A stretch of DNA of 64,000 nt from Mycobacterium colombiense (lineage in GTDB: Bacteria; Actinomycetota; Actinomycetes; Mycobacteriales; Mycobacteriaceae). A program made the position numbers and the translations under genes. Location of the stretch: positions 341,408-405,407 of the forward strand of contig NZ_MBEI01000058.1 of assembly GCF_001953985.1 (NCBI RefSeq). Direction: 5' to 3'. The notes under the pieces were generated by a model that searched no databases, had not been told where the DNA came from, and saw nothing but the letters and a program-made list of their open reading frames with translations. The stretch's first letter is position 1. Each line of letters begins with the position of its first letter. Shown here one piece after another: positions 48,593 through 56,971 of this stretch.

Positions 48593-49348
48593 ATGAGCGG
48601 CCATTCCAAGTGGGCCACCACCAAGCACCAGAAGGCCGTCAAAGACGCGCGGCGTGGCAAGGAGTTTGCCCGGCTGATCAAGAACATCGAGGTCGCCGCC
48701 CGTACCGGCGGCGGTGACCCGGCGGGCAACCCGACGCTCTACGACGCCATCCAGAAGGCGAAGAAGACCTCGGTGCCCAACGACAACATCGAGCGCGCCC
48801 GCAAGCGGGGCGCGGGCGAGGAAGCCGGCGGCGCCGACTACCAGACGATCATGTACGAGGGCTACGGCCCCAACGGCGTGGCGGTGCTGATCGAGTGCCT
48901 GACCGACAACCGCAACCGCGCGGCCGGCGAGGTCCGGGTGGCGGTGACCCGCAACGGTGGCAACATGGCCGATCCCGGATCGGTGTCCTACCTGTTCACC
49001 CGCAAGGGCGTCGTCACGCTGGAAAAGAACGGCCTCACCGAAGACGACGTGCTGACCGCCGTGCTCGACGCCGGCGCCGAGGACGTCAACGACCTGGGTG
49101 AGAGCTTCGAGGTCATCTCCGAGCCCACCGACCTGGTGGCGGTGCGCACCGCGCTGCAGGACGCGGGCATCGACTACGAATCGGCCGAGGCCAGCTTCCA
49201 GCCGTCGGTCAGCGTGCCCGTCGATGTCGAGGGCGCTCGCAAGGTGTTCAAGCTGGTCGATGCGCTGGAGGACAGCGACGACGTGCAGAACGTCTGGACC
49301 AACGTCGACCTGTCCGACGAGGTCCTCGCCGCCCTCGACGAGGAGTAA
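48593..49348 (+). CDS. yebC: YebC/PmpR-family protein
   Basis: A 251-residue protein starting with GHSKWATTKHQKAVKDARRGK, the invariant start of this family, followed by the three-domain TACO1/YebC layout (NVSNxxGxx type, here NIERARKRGAGEE, then YEGYGPNGVAV near residue 84). Members act as transcription regulators or relieve ribosome stalling at proline-rich stretches. From memory it corresponds to Rv2603c. ATG 48593 has a GGACAC spacer and no strong ribosome-binding site. The stop is back to back with the convergent speE stop. Confidence 0.94.
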   Translation: MSGHSKWATTKHQKAVKDARRGKEFARLIKNIEVAARTGGGDPAGNPTLYDAIQKAKKTSVPNDNIERARKRGAGEEAGGADYQTIMYEGYGPNGVAVLIECLTDNRNRAAGEVRVAVTRNGGNMADPGSVSYLFTRKGVVTLEKNGLTEDDVLTAVLDAGAEDVNDLGESFEVISEPTDLVAVRTALQDAGIDYESAEASFQPSVSVPVDVEGARKVFKLVDALEDSDDVQNVWTNVDLSDEVLAALDEE

Positions 49349-50950
49349 CTAGTCGTATCCGTGCCGCATGTCCTCGACGATGCGCGGATTGTCCAGGGTC
49401 GACGGCTCCACCGGGCGCGGGCCGATGTCGGTGCCGAAGACGCCGGCGGCGTCGAGCACCTGCTGGTTGAGGTAACGCAGCGGAGGCGCGTTGCTGGGCA
49501 CCTTCGGGGTGGGCGCGGCGTCCGCGCGCTGCGCCAGGGCGAATCCCCAGTCACCGAACGTGGGCACGTGCACGTGGTACGGCGTGACCGCGTAGCCGGC
49601 GGCCCGGATCGTCGAAACCGTGCGCCAATACGCCGTCGGGGTGGAAAACGGGCTGCCCGCCTGCACCACCATCAGCCCGCCGGGAGCCAGCGCGTGGGCG
49701 ACCAGCGCGTAGAACTCCGTCGAGTACAGCCGGCCCAGCACGGGGGTGTCGGGATCGGGAAGGTCGACGATGACCGCGTCGAAGCGGTCCACGCTCGGTC
49801 GGCGTAGCCAGTTCATCGCGTCCTCGGTCAGCACGGCCACCCGCGGGTTGTCCAACGAACCGCCGTTGGCCCCGCGCAGCGTGGTGCGCGCGATGTCAAT
49901 CACCGCGGGGTCGAGCTCGACCTGCACGATCTTGGAAATGCCGGGCTGGCGCAGCAATTCGCGGGCCGCCAGGCCGTCGCCGCCGCCGAGCACCAGCACC
50001 GAGTGGGCGCCGTTGCCGAGCGCGGGGTAGACGAGGCTTTCGGTGTAGCGGTATTCGTCGCGGGTGGAGAACTGCAGGCCCCCATCGAGATACAGCCGGG
50101 TGTCGTTGCCGCGCCGGGTCACCACGATCTCCTGATAGGCCGTGTGCCGGTAGGCGACGATCGGGTCGGCGTAAAGCCTTTGTCTGCTGGTTGTTTCGAC
50201 GTCGGCCGAACGCAGCAGCAGGGTGGCGAGCAGCCCCACGGCGGCGGCCAGCGCGCACAGCGCCAGCGCCAGTTGCCGAGGCGAAACCACTTGGCGCAAC
50301 AGGAAAATGGCCACGACGGCGGCGGCCACCAGGTTGATCATGCCGGTGGCGGCCGCGCCGCGAATCATCCCCAGCTGCGGCAGCAGCAGGAACGGCCAGA
50401 CCAGCCCACCCAGCAGCGCGCCCAGGTAATCGGCGGCGTTCAGGTTGGCCAGCGTGCGTCCGGCATCGGCGGCTGGGTCTTTTTCAGCGCCCGGATGGCC
50501 GCTGTGCAGCAGCGTCATCAACAGCGGCACCTCGGCACCGACCAGGCCACCGATCAGCGCCGTGCTCGCCGCCAGCACCCATGTCGACCCGACGGACCCG
50601 TCCAGGAACGCGAACACCACGTACAGCGCCGCAGCCGACAGCCCACCGACGACGCCCAGCAGCGCCTCGACGGCGATGAAGGTGATCGCCGCGTGCGCCA
50701 GCAGCGGCTTGACCAGCAGCGCGCCCACGCCCAGCGCGGCGATGTAGCCCGCGACGATCAGCGAGGTGGCGACGATCCCTCCGCCGTCCAGGCTGACCGA
50801 GAGCGTGAGCAGCGCGAGTTCGTAGATGATGCCGCACGCCGCGCACGCCGCCGCGGCGGCCAGCAGCAGCGCCCGCCACCGACCCGACACCGCCGCGGGC
50901 GGTGTCGCCTCGGGCGCCCGTACCTCGCCCGCCGACCCGATAACGCTCAT
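49349..50950 (-). CDS. speE: Membrane-anchored spermidine synthase-like aminopropyltransferase
   Basis: A 533-residue protein with about seven transmembrane helices in the first 230 residues and a C-terminal aminopropyltransferase domain. The latter carries SVLVLGGGDGLAARELL (SAM-type nucleotide motif I, near residue 315) and a DAVIVDLPDPDTP active-site motif. It is one of the fused membrane types typical of actinobacteria. It is the last gene of a five-gene operon and its start overlaps the DUF350 stop by 4 bases. It may modify a membrane-linked substrate rather than make spermidine. Confidence 0.9.
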   Translation of the reverse strand: MSVIGSAGEVRAPEATPPAAVSGRWRALLLAAAAACAACGIIYELALLTLSVSLDGGGIVATSLIVAGYIAALGVGALLVKPLLAHAAITFIAVEALLGVVGGLSAAALYVVFAFLDGSVGSTWVLAASTALIGGLVGAEVPLLMTLLHSGHPGAEKDPAADAGRTLANLNAADYLGALLGGLVWPFLLLPQLGMIRGAAATGMINLVAAAVVAIFLLRQVVSPRQLALALCALAAAVGLLATLLLRSADVETTSRQRLYADPIVAYRHTAYQEIVVTRRGNDTRLYLDGGLQFSTRDEYRYTESLVYPALGNGAHSVLVLGGGDGLAARELLRQPGISKIVQVELDPAVIDIARTTLRGANGGSLDNPRVAVLTEDAMNWLRRPSVDRFDAVIVDLPDPDTPVLGRLYSTEFYALVAHALAPGGLMVVQAGSPFSTPTAYWRTVSTIRAAGYAVTPYHVHVPTFGDWGFALAQRADAAPTPKVPSNAPPLRYLNQQVLDAAGVFGTDIGPRPVEPSTLDNPRIVEDMRHGYD

Positions 50951-51402
50951 GACACCGCCGCGGCGGTCACCCCTCCGACGGCGAGCAGTATCAGCGCCAC
51001 CGCGAACGATCCCGGATGCAGCTCCGGTTCGTCGATGTGCTCGTGAAAACTGCCCGGGATCAGCAGGTGCATCGCCAGCAGCGCGACGCCCAACAGGATC
51101 ACGCCCATCAGCCCGTACACCGCCACGCCGACGAGCCCCTGGCCCAGCTGGCTGTAGCTGTTGGCGATGGCGGTGATGATGACGATGGTCAGGGCGATGT
51201 ACATCGCGCCCGCGACCACCACGGCGTTGGGCCGGCGGTCGATGAACACCAGCTGGCGCAGCTTTCCCGGGGTCAGCACGTCGACCGCGTAAAACCCGAC
51301 GAGAAGCACAGCCATGCCGACGACGAAGTACAGGATCGTCGCGACTGCGCCTTTCAGCACGGGGTTGAGGTCGACGGTGCCGATCTCGACGGCGAGATAC
51401 AT
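50947..51402 (-). CDS. DUF350-family membrane protein
   Basis: A 151-residue protein with four membrane segments, in two similar halves: LNPVLKGAVATILYFVVGMAVLLVGF and a later GLVGVAVYGLMGVILLGVALLAM. This is the DUF350 pattern. It lies between DUF4247 and speE in a tight operon (stop overlaps speE start). DUF350 proteins often accompany membrane-bound aminopropyltransferases, and the function is unknown. ATG at 51402. Confidence 0.85.
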   Translation of the reverse strand: MYLAVEIGTVDLNPVLKGAVATILYFVVGMAVLLVGFYAVDVLTPGKLRQLVFIDRRPNAVVVAGAMYIALTIVIITAIANSYSQLGQGLVGVAVYGLMGVILLGVALLAMHLLIPGSFHEHIDEPELHPGSFAVALILLAVGGVTAAAVS

Positions 51403-51419
51403 CGTGTTCTCCTTTGCGT

Positions 51420-51851
51420 TCACTTGGTTCCGCCGGGGCCGCCGGGGGTGCCCCCGGCGCCGCCCGATGGGGATCCCGGGGAAAATCCGGGGCCGAGGAA
51501 GATGAAGGCGCCGTGGCTGTATCCGGCGCTCAGCGGCTCGACGCGGATGCTGCACGGGTAGGTGCCGTCGGGGCCGACGATCACGATGTTGTTGCTGTAG
51601 CGCAGGTACTCGGTCTTGCCGTTGTCGGCCCGCGCGTCCGGTTCGGCGTAGTCGGCGAGCGCGTCGGCCACCTGATCGGGCGACCCGGTGCACTGGTAGC
51701 GAGTCCCGTTCACGTCGCGGGCGTACTCGTGATAGTGGCCGGCGACATAGGACGCAATGTTCTTCTGCAGCAAGATGATTCCGAAGATCAGACACGTCAC
51801 GCCGGCCGCGCCCAGCACGCCGGCGATCACGAACAGGCGGTTGCGGCTCAC
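51420..51851 (-). CDS. DUF4247-like membrane-anchored protein
   Basis: A 143-residue protein with one N-terminal membrane helix (RLFVIAGVLGAAGVTCLIFGIIL), an extracytoplasmic domain with cysteines in GTRYQCTG and TYPCSIR, and a Gly/Pro-rich tail. That arrangement suits DUF4247 proteins. The GTG at 51851 overlaps the DUF2617 stop; an in-frame GTG at 51860 is also possible. It is 17 bases upstream of the DUF350 gene and presumably an exported subunit of the same system. Confidence 0.78.
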   Translation of the reverse strand: MSRNRLFVIAGVLGAAGVTCLIFGIILLQKNIASYVAGHYHEYARDVNGTRYQCTGSPDQVADALADYAEPDARADNGKTEYLRYSNNIVIVGPDGTYPCSIRVEPLSAGYSHGAFIFLGPGFSPGSPSGGAGGTPGGPGGTK

Positions 51852-52354
51852 GGGCGCCACCGGCTGGCGGTGTGGACCACCGTTCCGCCGTTGCCGGCGG
51901 GACGCCCCGGATAGAGGTGCCAGGTCTGCCAGCGCCAGCCGGCGCCGTCGGATTGGGCGGCCAGCACGGTCAGCGCGGCGTCATCGCCGGGAAACGTGCC
52001 GCCGAGCCAGCCCGCCCAGTGGGCGCAACGGTCGCGCAGGTCGCGTGCGAGGCGGCGGAAGCTCGCCTCGTCGTGGGCCTCGGTGCGGGAGTGCAGGCGG
52101 TAGCCGGGCGCCTCGGTCCGCTCCGGCAGGTCGGCGCCGAGACTGCGTGCGGTGCAAGAGATTTCCTCGGAGAACTCGTGCCCGACGGCGACGACATGTG
52201 AGGCGCCGAGCACGCCGAGCAGCAGCGCGGCGCCGCCGTCGGGGTGGTCCAGCCGGCAGCTGGCCAGCGGCGCGGGTACGGGCGCGTTGAGCGCGAGTCC
52301 CAGCCGTTCGCCGGATACGTCGGCCGGGGTCACGGCGAGCTGATGAAGGGGCAC
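51848..52354 (-). CDS. DUF2617-like protein (Rv2598-like)
   Basis: A 168-residue soluble protein with an alpha-beta pattern: LGLALNAPVPAPLASC, LLLGVLGASHVVAVGHEFSEE, then TVLAAQSDGAGWRWQTWHLYP near the C-terminus. The start is uncertain; the GTG at 52354, 17 bases after the preceding stop and with GAGG upstream, gives the expected length. In the operon it lies between DUF4178 and DUF4247. The function is unknown. Confidence 0.75.
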   Translation of the reverse strand: MPLHQLAVTPADVSGERLGLALNAPVPAPLASCRLDHPDGGAALLLGVLGASHVVAVGHEFSEEISCTARSLGADLPERTEAPGYRLHSRTEAHDEASFRRLARDLRDRCAHWAGWLGGTFPGDDAALTVLAAQSDGAGWRWQTWHLYPGRPAGNGGTVVHTASRWRP

Positions 52355-52371
52355 CCAGGAGACCTCGTGCT

Positions 52372-52983
52372 CTACGCCGGGCTGGGTGGGGGCGCCGAAT
52401 ACACGGTGATCTCGCCGGGCGAGACGGACTTGCCCGTCGACACCTCCCAGGGCATGTCCGGGGCCCAGCGCTCGAACGAGAGCAGCGCCGAGTCGTCGTC
52501 GTTGGTGCAGTCGACGAACTCCATCTCGCCGCCGGCCGGCAGGCCGGTGGTGCCCTCGGTCGTGTAGGAGGCGCGGCCGCGTTCGGATTCGTGGAACATC
52601 ACGCCGTCGACGACATAGGGGTCGCCGGGCCGCAGCGGCACATCCTTGCGGGTGACCCACATCGCCAGCTCCAGGCGCCCGTCGTCTTCCTCGACGCTGA
52701 ACCAGATCGGCTGGTCGCCACCCTCCAGCAGGTGTTCCCACCAGACGAAGGGGCCTTCGCGAAAAGTGACCGAACCGCGCACGATGTAGTCGATGCCGCC
52801 GTAGCTGACGATGGCCCCGGGCCCGAGTTGACGGGGGCCGAACTGCGGCATCGCGTCGGCGGCCATGGGATCCTGGCGACCGCCCCGCTGGGCCGGTTGC
52901 TTCGGCCGCCGCAAAGCCACCACGAGCACCACGATGGACGCGATGAAGAGCACCACGGCGATCATGACCAGCAGAGATCCCAC
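52372..52983 (-). CDS. DUF4178-domain membrane-anchored protein
   Basis: A 203-residue protein with one N-terminal membrane helix (SLLVMIAVVLFIASIVVLVV) and a cytoplasmic or external domain of the DUF4178 type: GAIVSYGGIDYIVRGSVTF, then WWEHLLEGGDQPIWFSVEEDDGRL, which is the beta-rich signature. The GTG at 52983 follows GGAGGAG. It is the first gene of the speE operon. From memory it corresponds to Rv2597. It probably forms a membrane complex with the DUF4247 and DUF350 proteins. Confidence 0.83.
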   Translation of the reverse strand: MGSLLVMIAVVLFIASIVVLVVALRRPKQPAQRGGRQDPMAADAMPQFGPRQLGPGAIVSYGGIDYIVRGSVTFREGPFVWWEHLLEGGDQPIWFSVEEDDGRLELAMWVTRKDVPLRPGDPYVVDGVMFHESERGRASYTTEGTTGLPAGGEMEFVDCTNDDDSALLSFERWAPDMPWEVSTGKSVSPGEITVYSAPPPSPA

Positions 52984-53130
52984 GCCAACTCCTCCGTTGC
53001 CACGTTGCTCGAGCGAACGTGGGGTAAAGCTAACAGCTTTTTCGCGGGTTCGGCGCCCTAACGTCACGGCGGGAATCGGCGGCACGGCCGCGTGTCCTAC
53101 CCGGACCCGTCGGAGCCGGCCGCTAGGCTA

Positions 53131-53146
53131 TCGAACAGCTGTTCTA
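53131..53146. promoter_or_regulatory. LexA (SOS) box upstream of ruvC
   Basis: TCGAAC-AGCT-GTTCTA at 53131-53146 matches the mycobacterial SOS consensus TCGAAC-N4-GTTCGA at 11 of 12 symmetric positions. It ends 16 bases before the ruvC start, so the ruvCAB operon is likely under LexA control. Confidence 0.85.
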
Positions 53147-53162
53147 CTAGGTGGGAGCGGGA

Positions 53163-53729
53163 ATGCGGGTGATGGGCGTCGATCCCGGCCTGACGCGATG
53201 CGGTCTGTCGGTCGTCGAAAGCGGGCGCGGGCGCTCGGTCGTCGCGCTGGACGTCGACGTGGTGCGCACCCCGTCGGACGCCCCGCTGGCCGAGCGGCTG
53301 CTGAAGATCAGCGACGCCGTCGAGCACTGGCTGGCCACCCACCGGCCGGACGTCGTGGCGGTCGAGCGGGTGTTCTCCCAACTCAACGTGTCGACCGTGA
53401 TGGGCACCGCGCAGGCCGGCGGCGTCGTCGCCCTGGCGGCCGCCAGGCGCGGCATCGACGTCCACTTCCATACCCCCAGCGAGGTCAAGGCCGCGGTCAC
53501 CGGCAACGGTGCCGCAGATAAGGCACAGGTCACCGCCATGGTCACCAGAATCCTTGAGCTGCAAGCCAAACCGACTCCGGCCGACGCCGCCGACGCGCTG
53601 GCGCTGGCGATCTGTCATTGCTGGCGGGCGCCGATGATCGCCCGGATGGCCGCCGCCGAGGCGATGGCCGCCGAGCAGCGACAGAAGTACACGGCCAAGC
53701 TGAACGCCAAGCTGAAGGCCGCGCGATGA
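53163..53729 (+). CDS. ruvC: Holliday junction endonuclease RuvC
   Basis: A 188-residue RNase H-fold nuclease. Catalytic acidic residues are in MGVDPGLTRCG (Asp at residue 6), VVAVERVFSQLN (Glu near residue 67) and ADAADALALAICH (Asp near residue 140). It resolves Holliday junctions with RuvAB. The ATG at 53163 gives the known N-terminus; the in-frame GTG at 53151 is less likely. It overlaps ruvA by 4 bases. Confidence 0.96.
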   Translation: MRVMGVDPGLTRCGLSVVESGRGRSVVALDVDVVRTPSDAPLAERLLKISDAVEHWLATHRPDVVAVERVFSQLNVSTVMGTAQAGGVVALAAARRGIDVHFHTPSEVKAAVTGNGAADKAQVTAMVTRILELQAKPTPADAADALALAICHCWRAPMIARMAAAEAMAAEQRQKYTAKLNAKLKAAR

Positions 53730-54331
53730 TCGCGTCGGTGCGCGGGGAGGTGCTCGAGGTGGCGCTCGATCACGTGGTGATCGAGGCCGCCGGCGTCGGC
53801 TACCGGGTGAACGCGACGCCGTCGACGTTGGCGACGCTGCGGTCGGGGACCGAGGCCCGGCTGATCACCGCGATGGTGGTCCGCGAGGATTCGATGACGC
53901 TGTACGGCTTCGCCGACACCGAGACCCGCGACCTGTTCCTGACCCTGCTGTCGGTGTCGGGGGTGGGGCCGCGGCTGGCGATGGCGACCCTGGCCGTGCA
54001 CGACGCCGGGGCGCTGCGACAGGCGCTGCACGACAGCGACGTCAGCGCGCTGACCCGGGTCCCCGGGATCGGCAAGCGCGGCGCCGAACGGATGGTCTTG
54101 GAATTGCGCGATAAGGTCGGCGTCGGCGCGGCGGACGCACCGGCCGGTGCCGGCCACGCGGGTCTCAATGGCCACGCGGTGCGCAGTCCGGTCGTGGAAG
54201 CCCTTGTGGGCCTTGGGTTTGCGGCCAAACAGGCGGAGGAGGCCACCGACAAGGTGCTGGCCGACGATCACGACGCCACCACGTCGACCGCGCTGCGGGC
54301 CGCGCTGTCATTGCTGGGTAAGTCGCGATGA
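53726..54331 (+). CDS. ruvA: Holliday junction DNA helicase subunit RuvA
   Basis: A 201-residue subunit with three domains: an N-terminal OB-like part (SVRGEVLEVALDHVVIEAAG), two helix-hairpin-helix motifs (SVSGVGPRLAM near residue 76, RVPGIGKRGAERM near residue 111), and a C-terminal domain (VVEALVGLGFAAKQAEEA) that binds RuvB. A Gly/Ala-rich linker separates domains II and III. Start and stop overlap ruvC and ruvB. Confidence 0.96.
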   Translation: MIASVRGEVLEVALDHVVIEAAGVGYRVNATPSTLATLRSGTEARLITAMVVREDSMTLYGFADTETRDLFLTLLSVSGVGPRLAMATLAVHDAGALRQALHDSDVSALTRVPGIGKRGAERMVLELRDKVGVGAADAPAGAGHAGLNGHAVRSPVVEALVGLGFAAKQAEEATDKVLADDHDATTSTALRAALSLLGKSR

Positions 54332-55383
54332 CGGACGACTACGAGGACCGAGAGGTTCGGGAAGTCTCAGCGGCACTGGCGCCGGCGGAAGGCGACATCG
54401 ACGTCAGCCTGCGACCGCGCTCGCTGCGCGAGTTCATCGGCCAACCGCGGGTGCGCGAACAGCTGCAGCTCGTCATCGAGGGAGCCAAAAACCGCGGCAA
54501 CACACCGGATCACATTCTGTTGTCCGGCCCGCCGGGGCTCGGCAAGACGTCACTGGCCATGATCATCGCGGCCGAGCTCGGGTCGTCGCTGCGGGTGACG
54601 TCCGGCCCGGCGCTGGAACGCGCCGGTGACCTGGCCGCGATGCTGTCCAACCTGGTCGAGCACGACGTGCTGTTCATCGACGAGATCCACCGCATCGCCC
54701 GGCCCGCCGAGGAGATGCTCTACCTGGCGATGGAGGACTTCCGGGTCGACGTGGTGGTCGGCAAGGGCCCCGGGGCGACCTCGATTCCGCTGGAGGTGGC
54801 GCCCTTCACCCTGGTTGGTGCGACCACCCGGTCGGGCGCGCTGACCGGCCCGCTGCGCGACCGCTTCGGCTTCACCGCGCACATGGACTTCTACGAGCCC
54901 GCCGAGCTGGAGCGGGTGCTGGCCCGCTCGGCCGGGATCCTGGGCATCGAGCTCGGCGCCGAGGCGGCCGAGGAGATCGCCCGGCGCTCGCGCGGCACCC
55001 CACGCATCGCGAACCGGCTGCTGCGCCGGGTCCGCGACTTCGCCGAGGTGCGCGCCGACGGCGTGATCACCCGCGACGTCGCCAAGTCCGCGCTGGCGGT
55101 CTACGACGTCGACGAGCTGGGCCTGGACCGGCTGGACCGGGGCGTGCTCTCGGCGCTGACCCGCAGCTTCGGCGGCGGCCCGGTCGGGGTGTCGACGCTG
55201 GCGGTCGCGGTGGGCGAGGAGGCCACCACGGTTGAGGAGGTGTGCGAGCCGTTCCTGGTCCGCGCCGGCATGATCGCGCGCACGCCACGGGGCCGGGTGG
55301 CCACCGCCAAGGCCTGGACGCACCTCGGCATGACGCCGCCGGCGGGGGTCACCGGCCTCGGCCAGGCCGGGCTGTTCGACTAG
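54328..55383 (+). CDS. ruvB: Holliday junction branch migration ATPase RuvB
   Basis: A 351-residue AAA+ motor. Walker A is LLSGPPGLGKTSLAM near residue 65, Walker B VLFIDEIHRIARPAEE near residue 115, and the sensor region LVGATTRSGALTGPLRDRFG follows. The C-terminal winged helix ends with RVATAKAWTHLG. It drives branch migration with RuvA. Its stop is followed by 249 bases before the next gene. Confidence 0.97.
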   Translation: MTDDYEDREVREVSAALAPAEGDIDVSLRPRSLREFIGQPRVREQLQLVIEGAKNRGNTPDHILLSGPPGLGKTSLAMIIAAELGSSLRVTSGPALERAGDLAAMLSNLVEHDVLFIDEIHRIARPAEEMLYLAMEDFRVDVVVGKGPGATSIPLEVAPFTLVGATTRSGALTGPLRDRFGFTAHMDFYEPAELERVLARSAGILGIELGAEAAEEIARRSRGTPRIANRLLRRVRDFAEVRADGVITRDVAKSALAVYDVDELGLDRLDRGVLSALTRSFGGGPVGVSTLAVAVGEEATTVEEVCEPFLVRAGMIARTPRGRVATAKAWTHLGMTPPAGVTGLGQAGLFD

Positions 55384-55566
55384 CGGGGACCGCCCCGGGC
55401 CATTTCGCGGCCAAATCGTGACCTTTGCGCCGGGGCGGGCCCGAACGTTCGCCGGGCGCGACGTCCGGCCAGCTCAGACCGTCGGCGCCGCGGACAGCGC
55501 GGGCGCGCCCACCGCCCGCAGGAGACCGTTGCGTCGGCCCCAGCAAACATCAACCTGGGCCTGGCC

Positions 55567-55591
55567 GGTTACACCCAGGCGCCGTCGGGTA
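55567..55591 (+). promoter_or_regulatory. SigF-type promoter candidate upstream of membrane protein gene
   Basis: GGTTA (55567-55571), 15 bases, GGGTA (55587-55591) resembles the mycobacterial SigF consensus GGTTT-N15-17-GGGTA. The first base of the gene (55633) is 42 bases downstream. The same GGTTA-N15-GGGTA pattern is found at 56972-56996 before its paralog. Confidence 0.55.
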
Positions 55592-55632
55592 ACCAGCCTC
55601 ACACCAGACATACCTGTTTGAAGGAGGTTCCG

Positions 55633-56370
55633 ATGAGGACCACGAGCCACGACTACGATCGCCCTCGCGCGCTGTATATGCCACGTTCCCGCGGCGCGCT
55701 AACCGGGTTACTCCTGATTCTTCTGGGTGCGTGGGGTGCACTCGTGCCGTTCTTCGGGCCCAACATCGACTGGGCGTACATGGCCGACCCGGCATGGACG
55801 TGGACCACGGCCAAAGGCTGGCTGGAGGTCCTTCCCGGCGCAGCGGCCGCGGTGGGCGGCTTGCTGGTGCTCATGTCCGGTAACCGGGCCAGCGCGGTGT
55901 TCGGCGGCTGGCTGGCGGTTGCCGGCGGCGCGTGGTTCGTGGTCGGGCGCGCGTTCGCGTCGACGCTCGGTATCGGCGACGTGGGTCAACCGATGGCGGC
56001 GACGGACCTGAAACGAGCCCTGCTCGAGGTCACCTACTTCACCGGCCTGGGCGCCCTGATCGTCTTCCTGGGCGGGGCCGCGGTGGCGCGTCTGGCAGTT
56101 CGCCACGCACGAGACGTCGTGGTGAGGGAACCGGCGCCGGTGGCAGGAGAGGCCGTCCCGGCGGCCGAACCGGCCATGTACGACGAGGGTCGCGTCCCTG
56201 CAGGAGCGCGGTCGGACACCATGGCGGCCGAGCCGGCGCCCCGCGGGCGCACGGGTGGCGGCCTGTTCCGTCGGCGCGCCGATGGCGAGGGTGGCGGCCT
56301 ATTCCGCCGGCGCGCCGATGGCGAGGGTGGCGGCCTGTTCCACCGGCGCCACCACCACGCCGGCGCGTAA
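55633..56370 (+). CDS. Four-helix membrane protein with C-terminal repeats, paralog 1
   Basis: A 245-residue integral membrane protein. It shares with the product of 57043-57735 the segments MPRSRGALTGLLLILLGAWG, GWLEVLPGAAAAVGGLL and LLEVTYFTGLGALIVFLGG, and the same four predicted membrane helices. The cytoplasmic C-terminus has a tandem repeat GGGLFRRRADGE, absent from the paralog. AAGGAGG precedes ATG 55633. I do not recognise the family. The promoter suggests stress-phase (SigF) expression. Confidence 0.78.
   Translation: MRTTSHDYDRPRALYMPRSRGALTGLLLILLGAWGALVPFFGPNIDWAYMADPAWTWTTAKGWLEVLPGAAAAVGGLLVLMSGNRASAVFGGWLAVAGGAWFVVGRAFASTLGIGDVGQPMAATDLKRALLEVTYFTGLGALIVFLGGAAVARLAVRHARDVVVREPAPVAGEAVPAAEPAMYDEGRVPAGARSDTMAAEPAPRGRTGGGLFRRRADGEGGGLFRRRADGEGGGLFHRRHHHAGA
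56254..56343 (+). repeat. Tandem 36-bp minisatellite inside paralog 1
   Basis: Two 36-bp units (56254-56289 and 56290-56325) and half of a third (56326-56343) encode the arginine-rich repeat GGGLFRRRADGE. The units differ at only a few positions, which suggests recent duplication or slippage. Confidence 0.75.
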
Positions 56371-56391
56371 CGCAGAATCCTCCAAGGCGGG

Positions 56392-56421
56392 AGGCCCCGG
56401 TAGCCCCGGCTACCGGGGCCT
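56392..56421 (+). terminator. Intrinsic hairpin terminator
   Basis: AGGCCCCGGTAGCC (56392-56405) and GGCTACCGGGGCCT (56408-56421) form a perfect 14-bp stem, followed by TTATC. It lies 21 bases after the stop of the membrane protein gene. Confidence 0.75.
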
Positions 56422-56527
56422 TATCGCGTCAGGCTGGCCCGGCCAACCGACGGTCGGTAATGTTCACCGGCCGAGATAAGCGAAATGTGGCCGCCGCCAC
56501 GCGGGCCGCGACCAGCGAGGAGGAGCG

Positions 56528-56914
56528 ATGATCACCACCGCGTTGGTGTTCGCCGCACTGGCGGCGTTGCTGCACGTCTACATCTTTGTGATGGAATCGT
56601 TGACCTGGACCTCGGAGCGCACCCGCGCCACCTTCGGCACCACCCCGGCCGAAGCCGAAACCACCAAGCTGCTCGCCTTCAACCAGGGCTTCTACAACTT
56701 GTTCCTGGCCATCGTCACCGGTGTGGGCATCGCCGCAGTTGCCCTGGGGGACATAGGGATTGGAGCGGCGCTGATCTTCGCCGGCGTCGGGTCGATGGCC
56801 GCGGCCGCGGTGGTGCTGATCGCGTCCGACCGCGACAAGGCGCGCGCCGCCGCGACGCAGGGCACCTTTCCGGCGATCGCCATCGTGCTCCTGCTGCTAG
56901 GCCTTCAGCAGTAA
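56528..56914 (+). CDS. DUF1304-family membrane protein
   Basis: A 128-residue protein with four membrane helices. The pattern LHVYIFVMESLTWTSERTRATFG, then NQGFYNLFLAI near residue 52, is the DUF1304 signature. ATG 56528 follows GAGGAGGAG. It stands alone between two terminators and two paralogous membrane-protein genes, so it is an independent transcription unit. The function is unknown. Confidence 0.85.
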   Translation: MITTALVFAALAALLHVYIFVMESLTWTSERTRATFGTTPAEAETTKLLAFNQGFYNLFLAIVTGVGIAAVALGDIGIGAALIFAGVGSMAAAAVVLIASDRDKARAAATQGTFPAIAIVLLLLGLQQ

Positions 56915-56934
56915 CACCAGTCCCACCAGCCTCA

Positions 56935-56958
56935 AAAGCCACGGCTACCGGTGGCTTT
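56935..56958 (+). terminator. Hairpin terminator after DUF1304 gene
   Basis: AAAGCCAC (56935-56942), 8 bases, GTGGCTTT (56951-56958) is a perfect stem ending in TTT and lies 20 bases after the stop. Confidence 0.65.
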
Positions 56959-56971
56959 CGCCTTCCTCGTG

